64,000 bases of DNA from CAZRKC01 sp964600665 (lineage in GTDB: Bacteria; Bacillota; SLNR01): contig CAZRKC010000001.1 in assembly GCA_964600665.1 (NCBI GenBank), positions 62,001 through 126,000 on the forward strand, written 5' to 3'. Numbering within the stretch: position 1 is the stretch's first letter; each line of letters opens with the position of its first letter. The notes beneath the pieces are model-generated. The model was not told the origin of the DNA, made no database searches, and saw nothing but the letters and a program-made list of their open reading frames with translations. The translations under genes and the position numbers were made by a program. Positions 42,036 to 51,879 of the stretch are shown here, piece after piece.

Positions 42036-43426
42036 ACGCGGGCATGTTTCCAATGGCCTGAGCGATATCGGTATGTGATCAAGATGGAACGAACCAATTG
42101 ATCGATAGCCATCGCTGCCCATGCACCGACTAACCCGAATTTAAAGTAATTGACGAATAAAATTGCAAGCACAATCCTGATTCCCCAAACACCAATGGCT
42201 GTGGTATAAAGCGGCCATTTTGTGTCACCGGCACCTCGTAATCCTCCTGCTAATATGAATTGGGTTGACTGCGCAGGCTGCATAATTGCGACAACCCGTA
42301 AAGCCAGTGCTCCTTGGGCGATTACCGCCGGATTGCTGTTATACATGCCCACGATCCATGGTGCACCAATGAAAAAGAGGATTCCCATCCCGGAGGCCAT
42401 CATGGTGCCCAGCTTTTGTGTCTGGTATCCCGCTCTTTCCGCAATGTCAGGCCGCTTTGCTCCCAAACTCATCCCAATCAATGTTGAAGCTGCTATGCCA
42501 AAACCCATGCCAGGCATAAAGGATAATGACATCACATTCAAAGCAATTTGATGAGCGGCATATGTCAAGGTACCAAGACCCGCAACGATTCTGACAAAAA
42601 ACATCTGACCGCCTCTCATCACAAACTGCTCAATCGAAGCAGGGAAACCCACTTTAAAGATTCGTCTCACAATGTCCCAATCAAAGCGGTATCCATTCCG
42701 AAAATCGATATGAATTATGGCGCTACCACGAGTAATTACATAGAATAACCATACTGCAGACAGTATTCTGGAGAATGATGTTGCAATAGCTGCACCCGCC
42801 ACACCCAAAGCAGGAAATCCAAATTTTCCATAGATGAGAATATAATTGCCAATTACATTGACAATATTGGCAGTCATGTTCGCCCGCATTGGTGTATGCG
42901 TGTCACCCGAGCCCCGTAAAACTGATGATAATCCCATCGCAACAATGTTAAAGACTAGTCCAAGACTAACTATTTTCATGTAGATGGTTCCCATTGGAAT
43001 GACATCTGCGGCAGCACCCATAAAACGGATGATGGTTTCGGCTACAAAGAAGCCGAGTGCGCCTACCAGCGCACCTAAAATGAGTACGATCACAAATGTC
43101 TGTTTTGCAGCTTCACTAGCTCCATCTCGATTTCCTGCTCCCATACAACGTGCGACCAACGCTGTTGTACCCACATTCAAAGCCTGAAAGATTGCCATCG
43201 CAAAAAAAATGGGTTGATTGGTGAGTCCCACAGCTGAAATAGCTTTGGGTCCAATTTCTGGCCCCAGCCGACCAACCATAATCATATCTGCTATACCAAC
43301 CAAAGACATGAGAAACATCTCTGTGATCGAAGGCCAAGCGAGATTGACTACCATTTTTTGTATATCTTTCTCAGTCATTTCATCTTTTAATTCAAAATGT
43401 CGACGACTTTTAGGACTGGCACTCAA
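42032..43426 (-). CDS. MATE-family efflux pump
   Basis: Twelve-segment Na+/H+-driven exporter of 464 residues (two MatE domains, 30-190 and 250-415). SVLRGSGDTHTP and LRGAGDTKWP are the paired family motifs. MATE pumps export cationic drugs or toxic metabolites. The TTG start (43426) is 7 bases after GGAGG and overlaps the MarR stop by 4 bases, so MarR represses its own pump operon. Confidence 0.9.
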   Translation of the reverse strand: MSASPKSRRHFELKDEMTEKDIQKMVVNLAWPSITEMFLMSLVGIADMIMVGRLGPEIGPKAISAVGLTNQPIFFAMAIFQALNVGTTALVARCMGAGNRDGASEAAKQTFVIVLILGALVGALGFFVAETIIRFMGAAADVIPMGTIYMKIVSLGLVFNIVAMGLSSVLRGSGDTHTPMRANMTANIVNVIGNYILIYGKFGFPALGVAGAAIATSFSRILSAVWLFYVITRGSAIIHIDFRNGYRFDWDIVRRIFKVGFPASIEQFVMRGGQMFFVRIVAGLGTLTYAAHQIALNVMSLSFMPGMGFGIAASTLIGMSLGAKRPDIAERAGYQTQKLGTMMASGMGILFFIGAPWIVGMYNSNPAVIAQGALALRVVAIMQPAQSTQFILAGGLRGAGDTKWPLYTTAIGVWGIRIVLAILFVNYFKFGLVGAWAAMAIDQLVRSILITYRYRSGHWKHARV

Positions 43427-43848
43427 CGGTTAGCCTCCTGTTCTTCACGGCTTAGTAGATTTGCTAGTGACTGGATCTGTTCCGGCTGGTATGCCTCAAA
43501 ATATGCACCCAGAATAGCCTGCCGTTTTTGCTGGATTTTATTAAGAAGAACTAATCCTTCAGGGCGAATAGTCACTTTCATGGTACGCCTGTCCACCTCG
43601 TTTCGCTTCCTCGACACTAATGATAGTTTTTCTAATCTTGTCAGCAACCCTGTTACAGCACTGGGGGCGATTCCAATCTTCTTCGCCACTTCGGTAAACG
43701 TAATGTCTGGCTCTTGTGCTAAGATCCTCAGGAGACCGTACTGGGGTCCTGTGAGCCCTTCATCCAGCAGACCTTGTCTCAACATCTTATTGATCTCTGA
43801 CAATGCAATATCGATCCTTTTGAGGTGTTTTACATGATTGTTCTCCAT
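43423..43848 (-). CDS. MarR-family repressor
   Basis: Regulator of 141 residues with a winged helix (LTGPQYGLLRILAQEPDITFTEVAKKIGIAPSAVTG and the wing near RKRNEVDRRTMKVTIRPEG). It lies directly before the MATE gene and should repress both in the absence of an inducing compound. A perfect TTGACA-17-TATACT promoter and a 7-bp inverted repeat overlapping it lie just upstream. I chose ATG 43848; the longer frame to 43926 would cover the promoter. Confidence 0.88.
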   Translation of the reverse strand: MENNHVKHLKRIDIALSEINKMLRQGLLDEGLTGPQYGLLRILAQEPDITFTEVAKKIGIAPSAVTGLLTRLEKLSLVSRKRNEVDRRTMKVTIRPEGLVLLNKIQQKRQAILGAYFEAYQPEQIQSLANLLSREEQEANR

Positions 43849-43899
43849 TGCCACCCCATCCTTCTCATCGCGAATGATTTGATATCGAAATATTCCACT

Positions 43900-43928
43900 T
43901 ATTGAAGTATACTCAGCCTGATTCAATA
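43900..43928 (-). promoter_or_regulatory. MarR operator (inverted repeat over the promoter)
   Basis: TATTGAA (43900-43906) and TTCAATA (43922-43928), arms 22 bases apart centre to centre (two helical turns), spanning the -10 and spacer of the marR promoter. Confidence 0.55.
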
Positions 43929-43934
43929 TGTCAA
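43906..43934 (-). promoter_or_regulatory. Promoter of the marR-MATE operon
   Basis: Minus strand TTGACA (43934-43929), 17-base spacer, TATACT (43911-43906). The -35 abuts the T run of the terminator of the M20 gene. Confidence 0.85.
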
Positions 43935-43935
43935 C

Positions 43936-43963
43936 AAAAAAAGCTGCTAGTCAGCAGCTTTTT
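43936..43963 (-). terminator. Terminator of the M20 hydrolase gene
   Basis: AAAAAGCTGCT-AGTC-AGCAGCTTTTT, an 11-bp stem followed on the minus strand by T residues. Confidence 0.85.
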
Positions 43964-43972
43964 GAATATGAT

Positions 43973-45130
43973 TTAAATTTGACTGAACTCCGCTTTGATT
44001 TCCTCCAGATATCCCGGGTCACTTAGAATATCATATGCTACCGCAGCCATTGCTTTGGCGCCAACAATCGCCGCATGCAGACCAGCATCGCTGCCTGCTG
44101 CTTCCCGATACGCGACACTGTGACCGGCAGTTCCGACTGGCACAAACGCAACCGATAACTCTGCTGAAGGTATTGCATGACTAACATTCCCAAAATCGGT
44201 AGACGCCGTTGTTGGAGACGGTTCCATGATCTGAATGGCGCCAGCTTGCGCTGCGTATTCAATCAAACGATTATTGATTACTTTGACATACTGCGCATTG
44301 TCCAATTTTCCCAGGTGTTGAATGGCAACTTGCGTCTCTGTTGCTAAAGCACCCGCCTCGAAACACTTATTCATCCTGTCAACTACATGACCGACATAAT
44401 CACTGTCCAAAGCCCGGACCATGTAATGAAGAACTGCTTTCCCTGGAACGATATTGGCAGCTTCGCCACCATTCTTGATGATTCCGTGAATCCTTGTATC
44501 CTGACGGACATGTTCCCGAAGCATTTCGATTGCATGCATCGCCAGTAGTGCTCCATCAAGTGCGCTTCGCCCTCGATCTGCAGATGCTGCGGCATGGCTG
44601 GTCGTTCCGCTATAAGTAATCTCCATGGAATCAACCGCCAACCGGTTCATACCAACTGCAGTTCTGTCTCCCCCATGAATTGTAAGTGCAACATCCACTC
44701 CTTTAAATGCCCCGCGGTCGATAAGTAATCCCTTCACTGGTGGTGACACTTCTTCTGCAGGTGTTCCCATCACGATAACTGTACCGGGCAATTCATTCCC
44801 CAAATCCTGCAAAGCACGTGCAGCTCCATAGGCTGCAGCTGCAATGACATTGTGACCACATGCATGTCCAATTTGAGGTAATGCATCGTACTCTGCACAA
44901 AAAGCGATCACTGGGCCAGGAGTCATACCGTGCCAGGTTGCTTTAAAAGCTGTAGGCAAGTCACCAATGCCCCTTTCCACTGCGAACCCGGCTTCTTCTA
45001 ATTTCTCAATCAGAAAACGAGATGATTCGAACTCTTGATGACCTACTTCCGGATGTGAGTGGATAAACTGGCTCACATTCATGATCTCTTCCCTGGATGC
45101 TTCGATATTTTGGAATATTCGATTAATCAT
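43973..45130 (-). CDS. M20-family amidohydrolase (AbgB/hippurate hydrolase type)
   Basis: Metal peptidase-fold amidohydrolase of 385 residues. Motifs: HSHPEVGHQEFE at residue 25, GHACGHN near 90, GTPAEE near 125, IHGGDRT near 150 and TTSHAAA near 175, the dimerisation domain start. Members split aminoacyl amides such as p-aminobenzoyl-glutamate or indole-3-acetyl amino acids. Substrate unknown. It lies 98 bases after pckA on the same strand, so it has its own promoter or shares it. Confidence 0.85.
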   Translation of the reverse strand: MINRIFQNIEASREEIMNVSQFIHSHPEVGHQEFESSRFLIEKLEEAGFAVERGIGDLPTAFKATWHGMTPGPVIAFCAEYDALPQIGHACGHNVIAAAAYGAARALQDLGNELPGTVIVMGTPAEEVSPPVKGLLIDRGAFKGVDVALTIHGGDRTAVGMNRLAVDSMEITYSGTTSHAAASADRGRSALDGALLAMHAIEMLREHVRQDTRIHGIIKNGGEAANIVPGKAVLHYMVRALDSDYVGHVVDRMNKCFEAGALATETQVAIQHLGKLDNAQYVKVINNRLIEYAAQAGAIQIMEPSPTTASTDFGNVSHAIPSAELSVAFVPVGTAGHSVAYREAAGSDAGLHAAIVGAKAMAAVAYDILSDPGYLEEIKAEFSQI

Positions 45131-45228
45131 TAGTGTCCCTCCAATCTCATGACTTCTATCAGTGTCCCTCCCAAATATACGAACATTACATCAACTCGGT
45201 TCATGGTCCCCATTTGTGTAAATCATTA

Positions 45229-46794
45229 TTAAAGTGAGCGAGGACCTGCCATTCGAATCCGCTGATCGATATGTCCAAAACGGCTGAAATTTTCGTTGAA
45301 TCTTTCAATTAATTCAGCTGCTGCAATTTTATATGCACTAATATCTGCCCACATTTTTTCGGGACGCAGCAAATCAGCAGGAATACCCGGAATCGATTTG
45401 GGGATATCCAACCCAAAATATGGTTCTTTCTCAAACTTCTCTTTTTCAATCTCACCTGTTAAGATACTGTCAACCATCCTTCGTGTATACTTTAGTGATA
45501 TACGCTTCCCAACCCCATAAGGGCCGCCTGTCCAACCCGTATTCACTAAATGGACGCATGTATCACATGCATCAAGTTTATTACCTAAAAGTTCTGCATA
45601 TATTGATACTTCCCGAGGCATAAATGGTTCTCCAAACAGCGCTGAGAATGTTGCCTCTGGTTGAATAATCCCCCGTTCGGTTCCTGCAAGCTTGGAAGTA
45701 TACCCTGATAAGAAATGATACATGGCTTCCTCGTTGGACAACCTCGCGACGGGAGGCAGAACACCGAATGCGTCTGCTGTCAAAAAAATGATGGCTGACG
45801 GTTCATGTCCACGACCGGTTTTTGAAGAGTTACGAATATACTTGAGAGGATACGACGCACGAGTATTCTCAGTCAGGGTATCATTGCTAAAATCAGGTTG
45901 GCCTGTATCTTTCAAAATCACATTCTCTAACATCGACCCGAAGCGGATGGCACTGTATATTTCTGGTTCCTGAGTAGGTTCGAGATTAATCACTTTTGCA
46001 TAACAACCTGCTTCGAAATTGAAAACCCCTTCATCTGACCATCCGTGCTCGTCATCACCAATGAGTATCCGCGAGGAATCTGCGGACAGTGTCGTTTTCC
46101 CTGTTCCTGACAAACCAAAGAAGACAGCAGTGTTTCCATCTTCGTCCATATTTGCTGAGCAATGCATGGGGAGTACACCTTGAACCGGCATCAGATAGTT
46201 CATGATCGAAAAAATTGATTTTTTGATTTCCCCGCTATATTGAGTGCCGCCAATTAAGATCACCCGGTCCTCTAAGGATATGATCACGAACGCTTCCGAG
46301 CGTAAACCCTCCTCTGACCCCATACCCGGAAATCCCGGGATAGACAAAACTGTATAGCCTTCAAACCCCTCTGGAAGTTGGATTTCTCGCTGAAACATTT
46401 GCCTCACAAATAGGGCTTGGGATGCTTTTTCACTGTAAATCACAAACGGAACCCGAAATCTTGACGATGCACCGACACATATGTCCTGACGATATAGTCT
46501 CCGGCCTGGCAGGTAGTTTTTTATCCTTCCCAGTATTTTCAGATAATCTTTATACTCTAGAGCAAGATTAACATCTCCAAATGCAATGGTTCCCTCTGCA
46601 GTCCTGTCGTTGACAAAAAATCGATCTTTCGGTGAGCGCCCTGTGTATTTACCAGTATGAATCACCAAAGCACCGGTATCACTTAGCACACCTTCACCAT
46701 TCTGGATGGATTCCGTGATCAATAGTGAAACCGGTGTATCGTTCATAATGGTAGAATGGTCAAACATGCCTTCAAGTTTCGCAAATGCCATCAT
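45229..46794 (-). CDS. pckA: Phosphoenolpyruvate carboxykinase (ATP)
   Basis: ATP-dependent PEPCK of 521 residues that interconverts oxaloacetate and PEP with ATP. Phosphate loop FFGLSGTGKTTLS near residue 235, the kinase-2 motif LIGDDEHGW near 255, GRSPKDRF near 52 and the RXXSGY-type substrate motifs are all visible. In an anaerobe it may work in the carboxylating direction. GGAGG lies 4 bases before ATG 46794 and 7 before the second ATG (46791), so either could be used. Confidence 0.95.
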   Translation of the reverse strand: MMAFAKLEGMFDHSTIMNDTPVSLLITESIQNGEGVLSDTGALVIHTGKYTGRSPKDRFFVNDRTAEGTIAFGDVNLALEYKDYLKILGRIKNYLPGRRLYRQDICVGASSRFRVPFVIYSEKASQALFVRQMFQREIQLPEGFEGYTVLSIPGFPGMGSEEGLRSEAFVIISLEDRVILIGGTQYSGEIKKSIFSIMNYLMPVQGVLPMHCSANMDEDGNTAVFFGLSGTGKTTLSADSSRILIGDDEHGWSDEGVFNFEAGCYAKVINLEPTQEPEIYSAIRFGSMLENVILKDTGQPDFSNDTLTENTRASYPLKYIRNSSKTGRGHEPSAIIFLTADAFGVLPPVARLSNEEAMYHFLSGYTSKLAGTERGIIQPEATFSALFGEPFMPREVSIYAELLGNKLDACDTCVHLVNTGWTGGPYGVGKRISLKYTRRMVDSILTGEIEKEKFEKEPYFGLDIPKSIPGIPADLLRPEKMWADISAYKIAAAELIERFNENFSRFGHIDQRIRMAGPRSL

Positions 46795-46969
46795 GTAACC
46801 TCCTTCAGCACATTCACTTTAATGCTAAACCGATAGATGTCTAGCTGTAATCTTTGCAAATCTACTTGACCCTGTCTCTATATCGCATGATCTGTCCATC
46901 TCTCAGATGCGATGCTGCAATTAAACCTGCCTGCTTGACAAAAACCATGAATCAAAAGCATTAATCCAA

Positions 46970-48841
46970 TTACTCACCCGTTGAATTGTTTCCGAACTCT
47001 GCGATCCTTAATTCGATCCGTTTATCCAATAATGGGATTCCGTTTTCATCCCAGCCCATTTGTTTATAAAAATCAGTGACCATGCGCTGATCATCAACTA
47101 CGAGCCCTTTACAGATTCCATCTGCAATAGGTTCTGTTCTAAACTTGTCTGGAAGCCTGTCATCTGCTTTGGTCAGTCCGAGACGAAGATTGACTAACCG
47201 CTCAGTGGTGACGATTCGTTCACCTATCTGCATCAGTTCAGACTCTGTGATATTTTTCTGAAAAACATCCGTTAAGAGCTCAACTGGTACATGTAATTGA
47301 AAATCATTCAGTATGCTAAGATAAGGAATCTTGCACAATCCCACCGAGTCTAAAATTGCACTGACGCATGCAGTAAAACGGACCATCCGCCCTTTTCCAC
47401 TTTCACTGAAACGATCACCGATACCCTCATCACCAAATATCTCCATTGAACGACGGGGATTATATCCACATTCCAAGCTTGGGTACGGATTGCTGAAATC
47501 CGCACCTCGACTACTGATCGCATAACCGAGGCCCGTTCCTTTGAAACCTCTTGGATCCATCGAGGTCATGGCCATTCCTTTAACATGGTATGCGTATTTA
47601 AGCGCATCCCCACCGATAGCACGACCTGCGCGCAGAAGGCCTTCAGCTAATATATTTCCCAGCCGGCCTTTACGAAAAGCAATGTCATGGACTAATTGCT
47701 CCATAATACCTGGATCACCCCATTTGATTTGATAATCGGGGTAATCATGGGGTTTTAACACTCTTTCCTGGGATAATTGCATGACATAGGCAATCATGCT
47801 GGCTGTTTCGATAGAATCCAAACCCAATCGATTGCACAGTGTATGCATCCGTACTGATACGAGGACATCAGGGTTTGCACATTTTGCACCCCAAGCGGCC
47901 ATGGGCTCAAAAGGTGGCCGCTCTCCTGATTCCCCTTGAAACGGACCATGGGGGATTTTAATTTCTGCTTTGCAGCGAACTGGACATTTATAACATGTGG
48001 AATACTTGATATCCATTCCCTTTAAAGCATAACCATTGGCAGAATCCACATGATCAAAATGTACTTTTTGATAATTATAGGCATTGTTCGCCCCAAAATC
48101 GTCTAACCATTTTACCTGTCCTGAGTCACCAAATTCGTGCCATTCCCCAAAGCTGCTATGCTGAATAATACTTTCCGCAAGTTTTTTGACCGTTATTTCA
48201 GATATCGCAAGGCTGGTATTTGATCTCCCTTTGGCAGTTTCAATGGCAATACCTTTGATCATCTTACTCCCCATAACCGCTCCCATACCCGTTCGGCCTG
48301 CAGCATCTCCGCGCCCAAACATCACGGATGCATACCGGACCAGGTTTTCACCGGCCGGGCCGATCACGGCCACCTGGGCACGGTCATCAGAGAGATCCTT
48401 GCGGATCCACTGGATTGCAGATAATGTGTCCATCTCCCATACCTGACCAGCATCCCGGATTTCACAACCGTTTTCAGTAATTAGAATGTACACTGGTGTT
48501 TTGGACTTCCCTTTGAAAATAAGAGAAAGATAACCAAGCTTTGTCAATTCACTTCCCCAAAACCCACCGACATTCGAATTACCAAGGATGCCTGTCAACG
48601 GGGAGATTGCCGTTACTTGTATCCGGGAAGCGGAAATCGCGTTTGTGCCAGTTAGAATGCCTGCACTGATGATCAGTGGATTCGCTTCAGAGAACGCATC
48701 GGTTTTTTCACAGATCAGTTGATTCATCCACCAGACATTCAATCCCCTTCCCCCCAGATATTCTCGCAACACTTGAGGTTCAAGGTGGCCTACCTCATAT
48801 GACTTTGATTCTAAATCTACAATCAAATAACGGTCATTCAT
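46970..48841 (-). CDS. Aldehyde:ferredoxin oxidoreductase
   Basis: Tungsten-bispterin enzyme of 623 residues that oxidises aldehydes to acids with ferredoxin, or reduces acids in reverse. Family motifs are LGGRGLNVWWM near 30, SGILTG-like AGILTGTNAISASR near 60, a cluster CYKCPVRC (about 285) and DSVGLCKIP near 490 that supply four Cys for 4Fe-4S. ATG 48841 is 7 bases after AGAGGG. It ends the hydrolase-PLP-CorA-AOR operon, 14 bases after CorA. The link with a PLP lyase suggests oxidation of an aldehyde made from an amino acid. Confidence 0.92.
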   Translation of the reverse strand: MNDRYLIVDLESKSYEVGHLEPQVLREYLGGRGLNVWWMNQLICEKTDAFSEANPLIISAGILTGTNAISASRIQVTAISPLTGILGNSNVGGFWGSELTKLGYLSLIFKGKSKTPVYILITENGCEIRDAGQVWEMDTLSAIQWIRKDLSDDRAQVAVIGPAGENLVRYASVMFGRGDAAGRTGMGAVMGSKMIKGIAIETAKGRSNTSLAISEITVKKLAESIIQHSSFGEWHEFGDSGQVKWLDDFGANNAYNYQKVHFDHVDSANGYALKGMDIKYSTCYKCPVRCKAEIKIPHGPFQGESGERPPFEPMAAWGAKCANPDVLVSVRMHTLCNRLGLDSIETASMIAYVMQLSQERVLKPHDYPDYQIKWGDPGIMEQLVHDIAFRKGRLGNILAEGLLRAGRAIGGDALKYAYHVKGMAMTSMDPRGFKGTGLGYAISSRGADFSNPYPSLECGYNPRRSMEIFGDEGIGDRFSESGKGRMVRFTACVSAILDSVGLCKIPYLSILNDFQLHVPVELLTDVFQKNITESELMQIGERIVTTERLVNLRLGLTKADDRLPDKFRTEPIADGICKGLVVDDQRMVTDFYKQMGWDENGIPLLDKRIELRIAEFGNNSTGE

Positions 48842-48855
48842 ATCGCAGCCCTCTT

Positions 48856-49899
48856 TCATATCCACTTTTTTCTCCGAAAGTATATTAGCATCCCAGCAGA
48901 CAGTGCTAAACTAACCAACCAAAAGGTGGCGTAAGCATACGGCCAGTCAATTTCAGGCATATAATGAAAATTCATACCATACACACCCGTTAAAAATGTC
49001 AAGGGGATGAAAATCGTTGAAATCACGGTCAGCGTGGTGATCACACGGTTTAGCCTACTGTTACTGTTCGACAAGTAGGTATCGTAGATTCCAGTAATCA
49101 TTTCCCGATATGCCGTCACCAAGTCAATAATGTGGTCACTTTGATTATCCGTATCCCTTAAGCGATCACGAGTCAATTCCGTTAAAAAAGGTACATTGAT
49201 AAGGGAACAAATCACATCACGCAGCGGCCATATCGATGTTTTGATAATTAAAAGATCTCGTCTCAATTGCTGAATTTCTCGTTGTAAATTGATGCTTTTG
49301 TCTTCAAGAATTTTATCCTCTAATGACTCAACCCGATCTTCGACTCGCTCCAGAAGCAGAAAATGATGATTCACCACTGCATCAAGCAAAGTATAGAGCA
49401 AATAATCTGCCGATTGGTTGCGAATCGCTCCTCCATTTTGAGAAAGTCTTTTCCGTACAGATTCAAATACATCTCCAGCCCTTTCCTGGAAAGTGATCAG
49501 AACTCGATCCTTGAGTATGAAACTGACCTGCTCTTGCACAATCTCATCTGATTCAGGATCCAGTGACAGCATTTTCAGAGTCAGGTATACATGGCTTTCA
49601 CCCTGATCCAATTTGGGTCTCTGCCCCAGATATTGGATGTTGCGTACAACAAACGGATCAACATCTACCAATGAAATTAAATGTCCGATCACATCTTTAT
49701 CTTGAATGCCGTTCACATTGATCCAATAAACATGTCCAGGGTCGATGTGTAACCGATTCACATCCTCAATTGCCTCACGCGTATAATAATCTGCATTGTA
49801 TCGGATTACTTCGACGGACAATCGTTCGCTCTCCAACGGGTGTGTTTGAATACTTTGAGGTACTTCCGTACGGTCTTTCTTTCTCATGAATCGAGCCAT
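48856..49899 (-). CDS. corA: CorA-family magnesium/divalent cation channel
   Basis: Protein of 347 residues. The large N-terminal cytosolic domain is followed by two C-terminal membrane segments, and the GMN gate motif (YGMNFHYMPE) lies between them. CorA channels take up Mg2+ and Co2+; ZntB-like members export Zn2+, but the MPE after GMN fits CorA. It is inside a four-gene operon, 14 bases from both neighbours. Confidence 0.92.
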   Translation of the reverse strand: MARFMRKKDRTEVPQSIQTHPLESERLSVEVIRYNADYYTREAIEDVNRLHIDPGHVYWINVNGIQDKDVIGHLISLVDVDPFVVRNIQYLGQRPKLDQGESHVYLTLKMLSLDPESDEIVQEQVSFILKDRVLITFQERAGDVFESVRKRLSQNGGAIRNQSADYLLYTLLDAVVNHHFLLLERVEDRVESLEDKILEDKSINLQREIQQLRRDLLIIKTSIWPLRDVICSLINVPFLTELTRDRLRDTDNQSDHIIDLVTAYREMITGIYDTYLSNSNSRLNRVITTLTVISTIFIPLTFLTGVYGMNFHYMPEIDWPYAYATFWLVSLALSAGMLIYFRRKKWI

Positions 49900-49913
49900 T
49901 CAATCGCATCCTT

Positions 49914-51098
49914 TCACAATCCATCTACTCTATCCAACGCTTGAAATAAATCCAGAATCAAGTCCTGAGAATCTTCAATCCCAACTGATAGACGCAATAA
50001 GCCATCAGAAATTCCAATGGCTTGTTTCACCTCTGGTGGCAACCTGACCACAGAACCCCAGACCGCAGGATAGGAAATTGTTGTTTTAACCCCACCTAAA
50101 GTTGGCACAAAACGAATCAGCTGGAGAGACTGCATGATTATTTGAACTGATTCTTGCCGATCACCGCAATCAAAACTTAGCATAGCTCCAAACCCGCCTG
50201 TTAGAAGATGAGAGGCAAGCGAGTACTGAGGATTCGACTCTAAGCCCGGGTAATAAACTTTTCGAATCTTTGGATGATTCGATAGGGCATGAGCAATTTG
50301 ACTGGCATTTTCTGATTGTTTCATCACCCTTAAATCCATAGTTTTGATGGATCGCTGAATTAGCCAAGCGTCATGAGGGCTGAGATGGCTCCCAAAAATT
50401 ACAATTCGCTCTCTCGCACGATGAATGAAATTTTGATCAGAAATGATTACACCGCCTGTTACATCATTGTGGCCATTGATGAATTTTGTGCAACTATGGA
50501 CAACGATGTCAGCACCCAATTTGATGGGATTGATGTGCACAGGTGTGGTGAATGTATTATCCACCATTACCTTTGCACCATGTTCGTGGGCAATATGAAC
50601 CACCTTTTCAATATCGATCACTTTGAGCGTTGGATTTGTTAAGATTTCCGTGACGACTAAAACAGTATGTTCTTTAAATGCACTGCGATATGCTTTTTCA
50701 TCGTTTAAATCAACAAAATCTGCATGAATCCCCATGTCCGGGAGGTAATCACGAAATAGATTCAAAGTTTCACTATAGATGTAGTCCGAGACGATTACAT
50801 GCTCCCCCGGCCGGACAGCTGTGGTAATCGCACAATAAATTGCTGCCATCCCGGCTGAACAAACAGCTGCAGCCTCGCCCTCCTCTATCATAGCCAAGAT
50901 GCCCGCGAGAGCCACATGATTGGGCGTATTTGAGCGTGAATAAGAAAAGTTCGGAACTTTTCCACTTTCCATATCCGCCAAATGATCTAAATCTTCAATA
51001 CTGAATGCAGTGGCCGAGTAAATTGGCATAGCGTCCGGGACATTTTTCCCAAGATCCACGAATTCCCACGCATGTAGCAGTTGGGTTGATTTCTTCAT
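49914..51098 (-). CDS. PLP-dependent Cys/Met metabolism enzyme
   Basis: Trans-sulfuration enzyme family member of 394 residues (cystathionine gamma-synthase, cystathionine lyase, methionine gamma-lyase, O-acylhomoserine sulfhydrylase). SAGMAAIYCAI near 80, DNTFTTP near 180, and the PLP-Lys motif HSCTKFINGHNDVTGG near 205. Lack of a decisive residue keeps the reaction open. Methionine gamma-lyase would give 2-oxobutyrate for the OFOR gene pair nearby. It is 19 bases after the alpha/beta hydrolase gene. Confidence 0.82.
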   Translation of the reverse strand: MKKSTQLLHAWEFVDLGKNVPDAMPIYSATAFSIEDLDHLADMESGKVPNFSYSRSNTPNHVALAGILAMIEEGEAAAVCSAGMAAIYCAITTAVRPGEHVIVSDYIYSETLNLFRDYLPDMGIHADFVDLNDEKAYRSAFKEHTVLVVTEILTNPTLKVIDIEKVVHIAHEHGAKVMVDNTFTTPVHINPIKLGADIVVHSCTKFINGHNDVTGGVIISDQNFIHRARERIVIFGSHLSPHDAWLIQRSIKTMDLRVMKQSENASQIAHALSNHPKIRKVYYPGLESNPQYSLASHLLTGGFGAMLSFDCGDRQESVQIIMQSLQLIRFVPTLGGVKTTISYPAVWGSVVRLPPEVKQAIGISDGLLRLSVGIEDSQDLILDLFQALDRVDGL

Positions 51099-51117
51099 CC
51101 ATTCACCCCCTGAATCC

Positions 51118-51861
51118 TCATAGTACGCTTACTAACCAATCACACCAGTTTTCAACCATATCAAGTTCGATGAAATGACCCAAGTCATTTGTCTCTATCA
51201 TCGTAACACGATTTCCTTGCTGACCGTATGCATCCCGCAATTCCGAAAAAAAAGTCCGCTGAGATTCTATTGAGACAATAGGGTCCTGATCCCCATGGAG
51301 CAACAACATCGGTCGGCAACTCATATCTTCAAGCCGCCCCCGGGGGTTATTTTTTTGAATCTTAGCTAGTGTACTCGCACCTAACGGTTCGAGGCTTTTG
51401 CTCTTTTCTAAATGAGAATCCCATGCTCCGGTTGTGATGATACCTGTGAAACACTTAATACCCTGATGTCGAGGGAAAATTGCACTGGCTGCCATTCCAC
51501 CCATCGAAATCCCGGCTAAACAGATCCGCGATGACTCCACCTCAGGTAGGTCAATAATGGCTGGAATCAATGCATCACTTTCGTCTACTGACTGAAGGAT
51601 AGTCGGCCAGAAAAAATTATGTACAGATAATTTTGAATTAAAATCAATGCTTTGGCGAGATCCATGACCGGGTGCATCCGGCGCAATAACCTGATAGCCA
51701 CGATTCACTAAAATTGAACCGATGAATCGCTGATTGCACTTATTACTGGACCATCCATGGTAGATGAGAATGGTCGGAAATGGTCCTGGATTCTCTTTTG
51801 GTGACATGACTAGACACGGTATGCCCGCGATTGTCCTTTCGCCCCAAACTATATTCGTCAT
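51118..51861 (-). CDS. Alpha/beta hydrolase (YitV/YjfP-like)
   Basis: Esterase-like protein of 247 residues. Oxyanion region YHGWSSNK near 35, nucleophile GISMGG near 120, Asp in HGDQDPIV near 190 and His in LGHFIE near 225 complete the triad. Substrate unknown. ATG 51861 is 6 bases after GGGGGA. It is the first annotated gene of the operon, immediately after the structured 600-nt region; a 35-codon frame overlaps its start by 4 bases. Confidence 0.82.
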   Translation of the reverse strand: MTNIVWGERTIAGIPCLVMSPKENPGPFPTILIYHGWSSNKCNQRFIGSILVNRGYQVIAPDAPGHGSRQSIDFNSKLSVHNFFWPTILQSVDESDALIPAIIDLPEVESSRICLAGISMGGMAASAIFPRHQGIKCFTGIITTGAWDSHLEKSKSLEPLGASTLAKIQKNNPRGRLEDMSCRPMLLLHGDQDPIVSIESQRTFFSELRDAYGQQGNRVTMIETNDLGHFIELDMVENWCDWLVSVL

Positions 51862-51879
51862 GCGAATTCCCCCATTCTG

